Shown: piece by piece, positions 43,090 to 51,395 of the stretch | Layout: every line of letters starts with the position of its first letter | Position numbering within the stretch: position 1 is the stretch's first letter | Source of the DNA: an uncultured Verrucomicrobiota bacterium | GTDB lineage: Bacteria > Verrucomicrobiota > Verrucomicrobiia > Limisphaerales > UBA9464 | NCBI GenBank assembly: GCA_903939515.1 | Contig: CAJAHH010000009.1 | Span: 1-64,000 of the forward strand | DNA length: 64,000 bases | Direction: 5' to 3' | Made by a program: the position numbers and the translations under genes | Notes under the pieces: model-generated | Seen by the model: the letters and a program-made list of their open reading frames with translations, nothing else | Told to the model about the DNA's origin: nothing | Databases searched by the model: none

Positions 43090-43968
43090 TTACCTCGAGA
43101 GCAGCACGAGATACTGCTGGAGGCGCCGTGATTCGACCGCATCGCGGCGTTCCTGATAAATCACGTGCACGTTGGCGATCATTCGCTGGAGGCACCGTCG
43201 GGGAGAAATGGGCTGCAACAAAATGGCGCTGTCGGAATCGGGCAGAGCAAAATGGGCCAGTCGTTGACGGGCCTCAGATCGAGTCACCAGACGCCCAGCA
43301 TGGAAGGCGTCGATTAGCCACTCCCCCTGGGCATCCTGATAGCGACACAGAAAATGCCCCGGCATGCCAATGCCCACCACCGGGAGGCCGAGGCGACGGG
43401 CCACGAACTGATAGAGGCAACACAGCGTGATGGGGATGCCCCTCCGACGGTCGATCACCCGGTCTAGGTAACTGTTCTCGGGATCAAAGAAGTGCTCTGT
43501 ATCACCCCGGAAACCCTGTTCTCCAAAGAGCACCGCATTGAGGGCGGAAATTACCTCTCCTCCGTCTGAAGCCAATTCCACCGCAGGCTCCGCCGCCTGG
43601 GCCCACCAATCCAACTGGGCCTGATAAGCCTCGATGGGAGCCTCGGGATTGCGGGTCTTGGCCAATTTCCAGACGGCCTCCTCTAGGTCGAAGTGCTCGC
43701 CGTGCCCCGCACAGAATTCGAGAAACTCCCGGTCGGCATCCATCCGCGCCTGAGCGTCCCACAACTCGCGGACCCGGGCTCGGATCACCGGGTCCGGATG
43801 CACCCGGTGCGCCTTCAGCCAGGCCTGGGGGCGTCCTCGCGGCGTCAACTGCTCTCGAATTGCCTCGACCACCCCGCAATCCTCATCGGCCAACAAGGTC
43901 AGCAGCGCTTGCTGTCGAGCGATTGAAGGAATAGGCCCGGTGCCGGTGATGGGGCGATCCAAACTCAT
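43090..43968 (-). CDS. SirB1/transglutaminase-like family protein
   Basis: 292 residues. The Transglut_core2 (SirB1) segment covers residues about 95-250 (FFDPENSYLDRVIDRRRGIPITLCCLYQFVARRLGLPV; GIGMPGHFLCRY), with the Cys-containing helix and His of PGHF. The N-terminal 90 residues are HEAT-like. Function unknown; family members are widespread partners in envelope or chaperone biology. The start overlaps the stop of the GlcD-type gene upstream by 4 bases (ATGA). Confidence 0.86.
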   Translation of the reverse strand: MSLDRPITGTGPIPSIARQQALLTLLADEDCGVVEAIREQLTPRGRPQAWLKAHRVHPDPVIRARVRELWDAQARMDADREFLEFCAGHGEHFDLEEAVWKLAKTRNPEAPIEAYQAQLDWWAQAAEPAVELASDGGEVISALNAVLFGEQGFRGDTEHFFDPENSYLDRVIDRRRGIPITLCCLYQFVARRLGLPVVGIGMPGHFLCRYQDAQGEWLIDAFHAGRLVTRSEARQRLAHFALPDSDSAILLQPISPRRCLQRMIANVHVIYQERRDAVESRRLQQYLVLLSR

Positions 43969-45350
43969 TCCACATCGAACATCTTGCCCGGGTTGAGAAT
44001 GCCTTGGGGATCGAGTTCGCGTCGTAGACCCCGCATCACCCGCATGGAGGCATCGCCCAAGAACTTCGGCAGAAACTCCTTCTTGGCCACTCCAACGCCG
44101 TGCTCGCCCGTGATGGTGCCTCCAAGGCGAATGGCCTCATCAAAAATTTCCCGGAAGGCCAAATGAACCCGGTGCATTTCTTCGGTGTTCCGCTCATCCG
44201 TCAGGAAAGTCGGATGCAAGTTGCCATCGCCCATGTGCCCGAAGGTGCCGATACGAAGCCGGTGCTTCTTGGCCACTTGATCCACAAAGCGGATCATCCG
44301 GGCGAGTTCGCTGCGGGGCACGGTGGCGTCCTCCAGGATGGTCGTCGGTGCTACCCGAGCCAGCGCACTGAAGGCCGACCGTCGGGCACCCGCCAGCGCA
44401 TTGGCTTCGGCCTCGTCGGCAGCCCGCCGAATCGCCAGACATCCGTTGGCCTTGGCGATCTCCTCCATGCGCGCCGCCTCGTCAGCCACCTGAGCCGGAT
44501 GCCCGTCGGTCTCCATCAACAGCAACGCCTCGCAATCGGGCAACCCGATCTTGGCGTAGTCTTCCACGCAGCGGAGGGTGGTGCGGTCGAGAAATTCCAA
44601 AGTGCAGGGAATAATCTTGGCGGCGATAATATCGGACACCGTTTGGGCCGCAGCGTCCATCGCGTCGAAGGTGGCCACTAGCGTCTGCTTGGCCGCCGGT
44701 TGGGGGATCAATCGCAAGAGGATCCGGGTGATCACCCCTAAGGTCCCTTCGCTGCCGATGAAAAGATCCTTGAGCGAATACCCAGCCACATCCTTCACGC
44801 ACTTGTTGCCCGTAAAAAGAATTTCGCCGTCGGGCAGCACCACCTCGAGGCCCATCACATAGTTGCGGGTGATGCCGTATTTGAGCCCACGCAAGCCACC
44901 GGAATTCTCGGCCACGTTGCCACCGATGGTGCTGATTTTCATCGACCCCGGATCCGGGGGATAGAATAGGCCAACGGCCGCCGCGGCCTCGGCAATTTGC
45001 AACGTGGTCGCCCCCGGCTCGGTCAGGAGCGTCAGGTTGGCCGGGTCCACCTCTAGGATGCGGTTCATACGCACCGTGCACAGGACGATGCATCCCGGTA
45101 CTGGCAAGGACCCCCCGCTGAGGCCTGTCCCGGACCCTCGCGTGACCACCGGCGTCTGGGTCCGTTGCGCCAACCGCAAGACGGCCTGGATGTCGGCGGT
45201 GTCTCGGGCGAACACCACGCAACCCGGTTGTTGGGTGAGTGCGGCCGTACCGTCGAAGGCGTAGACCAGCAGGTCTTCGGCGGCGGTCAGAACCAACTCT
45301 GGCCCGAGAATCCGTATCAGTTCGTGAATAATTTCAGGGGAACACGCCAT
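43965..45350 (-). CDS. FAD-linked oxidase, GlcD-type (second paralogue)
   Basis: 461 residues. The FAD domain has TRGSGTGLSGGSLPV, PPDPGSMKISTIGGNVAENSGG and LKYGITRNYVMGLEVVLPDG; the C-terminal oxidase domain has FGHMGDGNLHPTF and TGEHGVGVAKK and ends LDPQGILNPGKMF. A better match to canonical GlcD than the one at 25142. Oxidises glycolate or D-lactate. No GlcE/GlcF genes flank it; a SirB1-like gene overlaps downstream. Confidence 0.92.
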   Translation of the reverse strand: MACSPEIIHELIRILGPELVLTAAEDLLVYAFDGTAALTQQPGCVVFARDTADIQAVLRLAQRTQTPVVTRGSGTGLSGGSLPVPGCIVLCTVRMNRILEVDPANLTLLTEPGATTLQIAEAAAAVGLFYPPDPGSMKISTIGGNVAENSGGLRGLKYGITRNYVMGLEVVLPDGEILFTGNKCVKDVAGYSLKDLFIGSEGTLGVITRILLRLIPQPAAKQTLVATFDAMDAAAQTVSDIIAAKIIPCTLEFLDRTTLRCVEDYAKIGLPDCEALLLMETDGHPAQVADEAARMEEIAKANGCLAIRRAADEAEANALAGARRSAFSALARVAPTTILEDATVPRSELARMIRFVDQVAKKHRLRIGTFGHMGDGNLHPTFLTDERNTEEMHRVHLAFREIFDEAIRLGGTITGEHGVGVAKKEFLPKFLGDASMRVMRGLRRELDPQGILNPGKMFDVE

Positions 45351-45353
45351 GGT

Positions 45354-46007
45354 TCAGGACTTGTTGGAGTTGTGACGACGGGCTTTCCAGGCTTCCCAAA
45401 CCACGGGCAGCACCGAAACAAAGATGATACCGAGCACAATCACCTCGAAGCGCTTTTTCACAAACTCCAAGCGCCCCAAGAACCACCCCGCCGGGAGGAT
45501 TAACCCCACCCAAGCCACCGCGCCGACGGCGTTGAAAAACATGAAACGGGATCGGTTCATCGCCCCCATACCGGCCACGAATGGGGCAAAGGTTCGAACG
45601 ATGGGAATGAAGCGCGCGAGGATCACCGTCTTGCCTCCATAAACCTTGAAGAAGTGATGAGTCTTCTCGAGGTACTCAGGCCGAATAATTTTAGGGAAGC
45701 GCGCGGTCAGGTAATTTCCGGAGAATCGCCCCACTGAATAATTCACCGCGTCCCCGATCACGGCGGCGACGATCATCAGGGCTCCGGCCACCCAGACATT
45801 GAGACCCGAAGCCGGGTTGGCTGCCACCGCTCCCACGGCAAAGAGCAGCGAATCACCAGGCAGCACCGGAGTGAGCACCAGTCCGGTCTCGGCAAAGATA
45901 ATTAAAAAGAGAATACCATAAACCCAAGCCCCTTGATTACGGGTCAGTTCAAACAAGTGGTCTTGCAAATGCAGCACCACATCGAGGAAGGCCTTGAGAA
46001 GATCCAT
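45354..46007 (-). CDS. DedA-family membrane protein
   Basis: A 217-residue membrane protein with four to five hydrophobic segments. Signatures: FAETGLVLTPVLPGDSLLF (E...PGDSL), GDAVNYSVGRFSGN, and ARFIPIVRTFAPFVAGMG (the R-x3 arginine motif). DedA proteins are probably flippases or proton-driven transporters that move undecaprenyl phosphate or phospholipid. The ATG at 46007 is chosen because the homologous part starts there; the frame is open upstream to 46196. The stop lies 3 bases before the start of the second GlcD-type gene. Confidence 0.9.
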   Translation of the reverse strand: MDLLKAFLDVVLHLQDHLFELTRNQGAWVYGILFLIIFAETGLVLTPVLPGDSLLFAVGAVAANPASGLNVWVAGALMIVAAVIGDAVNYSVGRFSGNYLTARFPKIIRPEYLEKTHHFFKVYGGKTVILARFIPIVRTFAPFVAGMGAMNRSRFMFFNAVGAVAWVGLILPAGWFLGRLEFVKKRFEVIVLGIIFVSVLPVVWEAWKARRHNSNKS

Positions 46008-46038
46008 GGGGGGATAGCTTGGAATCGAGTGAGGTACC

Positions 46039-46362
46039 TCAGCGCCTGGCAGTCCGGCTTGAAGCACCCCGCACCTCGTCGACCTCTTGAGTCTCCAATC
46101 GAATGGACCGACGAATGAACACCCAGGCGATAGCCCAGACAAAGGGGAAGAACAACACCCCCAGCACCAACCACGACAGCGTAAAGCCAGCGACACGGTG
46201 GGCCATCAGTTCCGGGGTCAAATAATTCAGGAGCGGCAGCCCCACCAACGCCACCAGAAACGCACTCGCGCAGAGGATGGACAAGACCAACTGCCGCCGC
46301 ATCAAACGGTGGAGGAAGGCCTCAGAATGAATGTCCCGGTAGGGATGGGCGGGGTCGGACAT
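46039..46362 (-). CDS. DUF485-like small membrane protein
   Basis: 107 residues with two hydrophobic segments (about 27-47 and 61-85) between charged ends (RRQLVLSI; FIRRSIRLETQEVDEV). The pattern matches DUF485 proteins, which are usually encoded next to an acetate/cation symporter (ActP-like); no such symporter is near. It lies 31 bases before the DedA gene on the same strand. ATG 46362 is the only likely start. Confidence 0.72.
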   Translation of the reverse strand: MSDPAHPYRDIHSEAFLHRLMRRQLVLSILCASAFLVALVGLPLLNYLTPELMAHRVAGFTLSWLVLGVLFFPFVWAIAWVFIRRSIRLETQEVDEVRGASSRTARR

Positions 46363-46670
46363 GAGCGCAGGATGGATCGAAAGGGCAACCGCCGTCCAGC
46401 ACCCTACCCGACTGTGTCGCGCCTCGACGCGGTTCAGAATCCGACGCACCGAAACGGCCGACCCAACATCGCCCGAGCTCAGCCATCGGACTTTCGCAAG
46501 GCGCTCCATCAATTGCACCACACACCCAAGGCCCCATCGGCCCTCACCGTGCGTGTGTTGCCGAACAACGGAAACTAAACCGTTGCTCTACGGACTATCG
46601 CTGTCCGTTGCTTTCTGGCTTGGCTCGCGGGCGGGATCGGCGCTCAATTGCCCTATTCCCGTCCGACTCA
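46363..46670. other. Divergent intergenic region, no gene recognised
   Basis: A 308-base spacer between the DUF485-like gene (minus) and the MFS gene (plus). It contains CCGTTGCT twice (46580-46612), and an inverted AACGG/CCGTT pair, which might be regulatory. No gene, tRNA or clear promoter was recognised. Confidence 0.4.
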
Positions 46671-48029
46671 ATGAGCGATCACTCACCCCATTTTCTTTCT
46701 CGTGAAGCCACCGTGGCGGGCCCGGGATTTTCGCGGTGGTTGGTGCCGCCGGCGGCCATCGCCGTGCACATGTGCATTGGCGAGGTCTACGGTTTCAGTG
46801 TTTTCAACGAACCCTTGAGCCGACTCCTCGGCGGCGCGGCCCACGACCCCACGCGAGATTGGACCATCCCGCAAATCGGCTGGGTTTATTCCATCGCCTT
46901 GGTCTTGCTCGGGCTTTCTGCGGCCGTCTTCGGCAAATGGGTTGAGCGCAGCGGCCCCCGCAAGGTGATGGTCGCCAGTGCTACTTGTTTCTGTTCCGGA
47001 CTCGTGTTGGCGGGCATCGGGGTGCAGCAGCACTGGCTGTGGCTGGTCTATCTGGGGTACGGCGTGATCGGCGGCATCGGGCTCGGCTTGGGCTACATCG
47101 CTCCGGTCTCCACGCTGATGAAGTGGTTTCCAGATCGGCCCGGAATGGCCACCGGAATGGCCATCATGGGCTTCGGCGGCGGCGCGCTCATCGGTGCACC
47201 TCTGGGTGTCACCTTGATGTCGTTCTTCAAGACGGCCACCGACCCAGGGGTCGCTGCCACGTTCTTCACCATGGCCGGACTTTATGCGGCCTGGATGCTT
47301 TTTGGAGCCTGGCTCGTTCGAGTTCCCTCGGCCGACTGGAAACCCGAGGGTTGGCAACCCGCCGCCACCGGATCCAAGGCGGGACCCGGCAAGGCCGTCT
47401 CGGTGGACACGGCTTGGAAAACGCCCCAGTTCTGGCTGCTGTGGATTGTCCTGTGCATGAACGTCAGCGCGGGCATCGGCATCTTAGGCCAAGCCTCACT
47501 GATGTGTCAGGACTTGTTCGGCGTCAGCGCCGCGGTAGGCGGCGGGTTCGCCGGTTTGTTATCGCTCTTCAACATGGGTGGGCGCTTCTTGTGGTCCTCC
47601 GTCTCCGACCTCACCGGCCGACGCACTGTGTTCGCGATCTACTTTCTACTCGGCGCGCTGCTGTATTCGCTCGTTCCGTGGACTCAGAAGATCGGAAGTC
47701 GATCCCTCTTCGTGGTCGTCACAGCTCTTATCATCTCCATGTACGGCGGCGGCTTTGCCACCATTCCGGCCTATCTCCGAGACCTCTTCGGTACCTATCA
47801 AGTCGGAGCCATCCATGGCCGCCTGATCACGGCCTGGTCATTCGCCGCCATCGTCGGCCCCCAACTCATCAACTACATCTCCACCGCGAAGAAGAAGGCC
47901 GGAGTGCCCGCGGCTGAAGCCTACAATAGCACCCTGTACCTGATGTGCGGACTGCTGCTCATCGGACTCATCGCCAACTTGCTGGTACGACCGGTGCATC
48001 CAAAGCATCATCTGGCGCCCCACTCCTGA
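46671..48029 (+). CDS. MFS transporter, oxalate/formate antiporter-like (OFA family)
   Basis: A 452-residue transporter with about 12 membrane helices. Signature regions: CIGEVYGFSVFNEPLSRLLGG, GFGGGALIGAPLGV, SLFNMGGRFLWSSVSDLTGRR (a classic MFS loop-8 motif) and GAIHGRLITAWSFAA. The central loop is long (WKPEGWQPAATGSKAGPG). Likely moves an organic anion; the substrate is not determined. Start ATG 46671, not the upstream in-frame start at 46608. A 54-residue ORF follows 12 bases after its stop. Confidence 0.9.
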   Translation: MSDHSPHFLSREATVAGPGFSRWLVPPAAIAVHMCIGEVYGFSVFNEPLSRLLGGAAHDPTRDWTIPQIGWVYSIALVLLGLSAAVFGKWVERSGPRKVMVASATCFCSGLVLAGIGVQQHWLWLVYLGYGVIGGIGLGLGYIAPVSTLMKWFPDRPGMATGMAIMGFGGGALIGAPLGVTLMSFFKTATDPGVAATFFTMAGLYAAWMLFGAWLVRVPSADWKPEGWQPAATGSKAGPGKAVSVDTAWKTPQFWLLWIVLCMNVSAGIGILGQASLMCQDLFGVSAAVGGGFAGLLSLFNMGGRFLWSSVSDLTGRRTVFAIYFLLGALLYSLVPWTQKIGSRSLFVVVTALIISMYGGGFATIPAYLRDLFGTYQVGAIHGRLITAWSFAAIVGPQLINYISTAKKKAGVPAAEAYNSTLYLMCGLLLIGLIANLLVRPVHPKHHLAPHS

Positions 48030-48041
48030 CTTTCGAACGTC

Positions 48042-48206
48042 ATGCAACGTCTCTTGTTCATCGTCACCTGGATTTTGGTGCTCACCCCACTCTCTTGGGG
48101 TGTCGCCCGATCGATACAGAAGTCGATGCCCCTCTTCACTGCGAGCACGCCTATCAAGCCCATTCAGGCGGGATCGACAAACTCGACCACACCCGCCAAG
48201 CCGTAA
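48042..48206 (+). CDS. Small single-helix protein paired with the MFS transporter
   Basis: A 54-residue ORF that a 60-residue cut-off would miss. It begins 12 bases after the MFS stop and is predicted to have one membrane helix (RLLFIVTWILVLTPLSWGVA), then RSIQKSMPLF and a polar tail. The order and the helix-then-basic layout match the small subunits known to follow many oxalate/formate-antiporter-like MFS genes. Function is inferred: a stabilising or modulating subunit. Confidence 0.72.
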   Translation: MQRLLFIVTWILVLTPLSWGVARSIQKSMPLFTASTPIKPIQAGSTNSTTPAKP

Positions 48207-48263
48207 GCGCGTTGCCCACCTTTCTCAAACCTCACTCATCAACCCAGGATCACACACTCACCG

Positions 48264-49619
48264 ATGAAACTCCTCACACCACTCCTACTTGCCTCCGCGC
48301 TATCGCTGACCACGATGGCTGCTGAACCCAAGCACAACACCGCCCTCTCCGGCGGCAAACTCCCCAAGCCCGTCAAGGTGTCCCTAGTCAAGGTCGCTGG
48401 CGGCTTCGTGGACCCGGTCCGTGTCTCTCTGGCCCCAGGCGACAACAACCGCCTGTTTGTCTGCGAGCGAACCGGCATCGTCCGACTCATCAAGAACGGA
48501 AAAGTCCAGGACAAGCCCTTCCTCGACATCCATGAGACGGTGGTCAGCTCCTTCCTCGAACAGGGACTCTACGACCTCGAGTTTCATCCGAAATTCGCTG
48601 AAAACGGCAAGTTTTACGTCCATTACTCCGACATGTGGTTCAATGGCGCCGGATTCATCGTCGAGTATCAGGTCTCCAAAACCAACCCCGACAAGGCCGA
48701 TCCCGAGTCCGCCCGGGTGGTGTTCCAAATGCCCCGCCCCTATGCCAATCACAACGGCGGCGAAATCGCCTTCGGCCCCGATGGCTACCTGTACATCGGC
48801 AGCGGCGACGGCGGTTGGGAAGGGGATGTGCTGGGTGCAGGCCAAGACCTGAGCACCTGGCTGGCGAAGATCCTGCGCATCGATGTCAACCCGTCCCAAC
48901 CGGACCGCGGTTATTCTATCCCGAAAGACAATCCGTTCATCACGCCCGCCTCGCAAATGAAGCTCTTCGGTGTGACCGAGGAGGCCTTCAACAAGATTCA
49001 CCCGAACGCCAAGCCGGAGATCTGGAGCTACGGCCTGCGCAATCCGTGGAGCTTCCAGTTCGACCCGAAGAACGGCGACATGTACATCGCCGACATCGGC
49101 CAGAATCACTACGAAGAGGTCAACTTCGAGCCCCATGGCAAGGCGGGCGTGAATTATGGTTGGAAGTTCATGTGCGGCACCCATCCGTTCCCCCTGCCCT
49201 TGGATGCCAGCGGCAAGCCGGACCTAGATGCGGTCAAGGATGCCCCGCGCGTGGGTGAGGCCCCCATTTGCGAATACAGCCACGTGGACCAGGGCAACTG
49301 CGTCATTGGCTTCGGTGTGTACCGGGGCTCCAAGTACCCCCAGATGGACGGCACCTACTTCTTCGGAGATTGGGGCTCCGGCAAGCTCTGGGGCACGGCT
49401 CGCGACGCCCAGGGCAAATGGCAAATGCAGGAACTGCTCAACACCAAGCTGATGTTCACCGGTGGCGGACAGGGTTCCGACGGCACCCTCTACGTGACCG
49501 ACGCGAAGGCCAACTACGGTGGTCCGGCCGATCCGGCGCAGAATGAACGCGGAGCGGTCTGGATGCTCGTGCCGTCAGACAAGGTTCCGGCGGGCGCAGA
49601 AGTGGCTCCGTTGGAGTAA
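48264..49619 (+). CDS. Secreted PQQ-dependent sugar dehydrogenase (second copy)
   Basis: 451 residues with a signal peptide (residues 1-20). GSDH propeller features: LAPGDNNRLFVCERTG, GLYDLEFHPKF, GEIAFGPDGYLYIGSGDGG, AKILRIDVN, SYGLRNPWSFQFDPKNGDMYIADIG and GTYFFGDWGSGKLWG. Residues for PQQ/Ca binding (YGLRNPWS, GDGGWEGD) are in place. It differs clearly from the copy at 29632. Oxidises sugars or sorbosone-like compounds in the periplasm. Ends before a strong terminator; the next gene encodes a cupredoxin that could be its electron acceptor (inference). Confidence 0.9.
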   Translation: MKLLTPLLLASALSLTTMAAEPKHNTALSGGKLPKPVKVSLVKVAGGFVDPVRVSLAPGDNNRLFVCERTGIVRLIKNGKVQDKPFLDIHETVVSSFLEQGLYDLEFHPKFAENGKFYVHYSDMWFNGAGFIVEYQVSKTNPDKADPESARVVFQMPRPYANHNGGEIAFGPDGYLYIGSGDGGWEGDVLGAGQDLSTWLAKILRIDVNPSQPDRGYSIPKDNPFITPASQMKLFGVTEEAFNKIHPNAKPEIWSYGLRNPWSFQFDPKNGDMYIADIGQNHYEEVNFEPHGKAGVNYGWKFMCGTHPFPLPLDASGKPDLDAVKDAPRVGEAPICEYSHVDQGNCVIGFGVYRGSKYPQMDGTYFFGDWGSGKLWGTARDAQGKWQMQELLNTKLMFTGGGQGSDGTLYVTDAKANYGGPADPAQNERGAVWMLVPSDKVPAGAEVAPLE

Positions 49620-49658
49620 GGAATCGTCACTCGCTCGTTCTTCTATTTAAAACCGTCA

Positions 49659-49698
49659 CCCGGGGGCAAAGCTCAGGCTTTGCCCCCGGGCCTTTTTT
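49659..49698 (+). terminator. Strong rho-independent terminator after sugar dehydrogenase gene
   Basis: A perfect 14-pair stem CCCGGGGGCAAAGC / GCTTTGCCCCCGGG with loop TCAG, followed by CC and six T residues. 33 bases before the cupredoxin ATG. Confidence 0.93.
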
Positions 49699-49730
49699 GA
49701 GATCTTATCGCCGTCAACCAACTGAACGCC

Positions 49731-50321
49731 ATGTTCCGGATAATCGCCCTCGCCTGTGCCCTCGCCCTGAATCTGATGCTTCAGGCCGCCGATGCGCCCA
49801 CTGCTCCCACCGGCCATGACCACGGCACTCCCAGCGGCGACCCCAAAGCTGCCGAACCTCAGGAATCGATGTTCCTTTCGGTGGACCCTAACACTCCCAA
49901 GACCGCCCGCTTAGTAGTCGTCTCGGCCTACAATCCCGTGAACTACGGCATGAATTTTAACGGATTCGCCAAGGGGGGCGCCCGCTACACTATCCCTCAG
50001 GGGTGGACCGTGTCGGTGAGTTTTACCAACAACAGCCCGGTACCCCACAGCGCCATCGTGGTAGATAAACCCATAGTGAAGAAGCTCCAGATGGGCGAAC
50101 CCGCCTTCAAGGGGGCCTCGACGCCTTACCCCGTGCGCGGCACCACCGGCAAAGGGGGCGTGGCCTTCCAGTTTGTGGCGGACGAGGCGGGTGAATTTGC
50201 CATCGCCTGCGGATTTCCCTCCCATTCCGCCAATGGCCATTGGATCGCCTTCGATGTCAGCCCCACGGCGACCGCCCCCAGTTTGCAGTTTGGAACCAAG
50301 GCCCCCTACGTGGCTCACTGA
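49731..50321 (+). CDS. Sulfocyanin-like secreted cupredoxin
   Basis: 196 residues, signal peptide 1-20. The domain reads NYGMNFNGFAKGG, TIPQGWTVSVSFTNNS and VPHSAIVV, the arrangement of sulfocyanins. Type 1 copper ligands fall at His106 (PHS), Cys160 and His165 in CGFPSHSANGHW; the position expected to hold the axial Met (five residues after His165) is His170. Probably a periplasmic electron carrier, or a variant copper site. The stop overlaps the ribF ATG by one base (TGATG), so the two are co-translated. Confidence 0.82.
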   Translation: MFRIIALACALALNLMLQAADAPTAPTGHDHGTPSGDPKAAEPQESMFLSVDPNTPKTARLVVVSAYNPVNYGMNFNGFAKGGARYTIPQGWTVSVSFTNNSPVPHSAIVVDKPIVKKLQMGEPAFKGASTPYPVRGTTGKGGVAFQFVADEAGEFAIACGFPSHSANGHWIAFDVSPTATAPSLQFGTKAPYVAH

Positions 50322-51247
50322 TGTCCGAGATCGTCCTGAGCGCTCCTCAGCCCTTCGGCCCGCACGGAGTCTGCTTGGCCCTGGGTCTCTTCGATGGTGT
50401 CCACCTCGGACATCAACACGTGGTCCGACAGGCCAAGATCGACGCTCGGGCCCGTGGCGCGGCGACCGTGGTGGCCACCTTCGATCCCCATCCCCTGGCT
50501 GTTGTCCGACCCGATAAAGCCCCCCGACTCCTGCAGTCGTTGGCCCAGCGTCTCGCTTCCCTCGATGCGCAGGGAACCGACGCCGTCCTCGTGCTGCGCT
50601 TTGACACAGCCATGAGCCACAAGAGCGGTGAGGAATTTGTGCGCGAATTGGTGAGCGGTTTCGGCGGGCTCAGAAGCTTCACTGTGGGCCAGGGCTTTCA
50701 GTTTGGTCAGGGCCGCAGTGGGAATGTTCCGCTCCTGCGCACGCTGGGCCGAGAACTGGGATTCTCAGTGAATGCCATGGCTCCCATTCATATCGGAGCC
50801 GAAATCGTGAGCAGCACCCGCGTCCGCAGCGCTCTGCGAGATGGAAAGCTCAGTCTGGTCGCCGAGCTCCTGGGCCGTCCTTACAGCCTCGCAGGCCCCG
50901 TCGTCCGCGGCGACCAACTCGGTCAGTCCCTCGGATTCCCCACGGCCAATATCGACGTGACAGGACTCGAACTCCCTCCCTTTGGGGTCTACGCCGCTCG
51001 AGCCCGCCACGCCGGCGGCGAATTCCCGGCCGCGGTCAACCTAGGACTGCGCCCCACACTCCAATCCTCGCAACCACAGCTTCGCTTCGAGAGCCACCTC
51101 ATCGGGTATGACGGTGATTTGTATGACCAGGATTTGACTGTGGAACTGGTGAGCTTTCTGCGTCCGGAACGTCGGTTCGCTCACCTCGACGCACTGAAGG
51201 CTCAGATTGCCAAGGACATCGTCGCAGCCCAAAAAGCCCTGTTCTGA
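50321..51247 (+). CDS. ribF: Bifunctional riboflavin kinase/FAD synthetase
   Basis: 308 residues. N-terminal FAD-synthetase (nucleotidyltransferase) domain with GLFDGVHLGHQHV and TFDPHPLAVVRPD; a C-terminal riboflavin-kinase domain from about residue 185 (VVRGDQLGQSLGFPTANID; PPFGVYAAR). Makes FMN and FAD from riboflavin and ATP. ATG 50321 overlaps the TGA of the cupredoxin gene. Confidence 0.95.
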   Translation: MSEIVLSAPQPFGPHGVCLALGLFDGVHLGHQHVVRQAKIDARARGAATVVATFDPHPLAVVRPDKAPRLLQSLAQRLASLDAQGTDAVLVLRFDTAMSHKSGEEFVRELVSGFGGLRSFTVGQGFQFGQGRSGNVPLLRTLGRELGFSVNAMAPIHIGAEIVSSTRVRSALRDGKLSLVAELLGRPYSLAGPVVRGDQLGQSLGFPTANIDVTGLELPPFGVYAARARHAGGEFPAAVNLGLRPTLQSSQPQLRFESHLIGYDGDLYDQDLTVELVSFLRPERRFAHLDALKAQIAKDIVAAQKALF

Positions 51248-51395
51248 ACCCGGAAGGTGACCTTTCACCCGCTCAGTTCGAACTCAAAAACAACTCACCA
51301 ATAACCGCCTTTTCTCTGTCCGTTTTATCGAAGTAGGCCCACTGGATTCTTTCCGGTATTGCATCGGGAGTCGGAGCCGGTTCAGCGTCTTCCGA

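Noticed and set aside
45121..45130. GGCCTGTCCC inside the second GlcD-type gene
   Set aside because: One base off the AGCCTGTCCC core and within coding sequence; not counted as a repeat copy.
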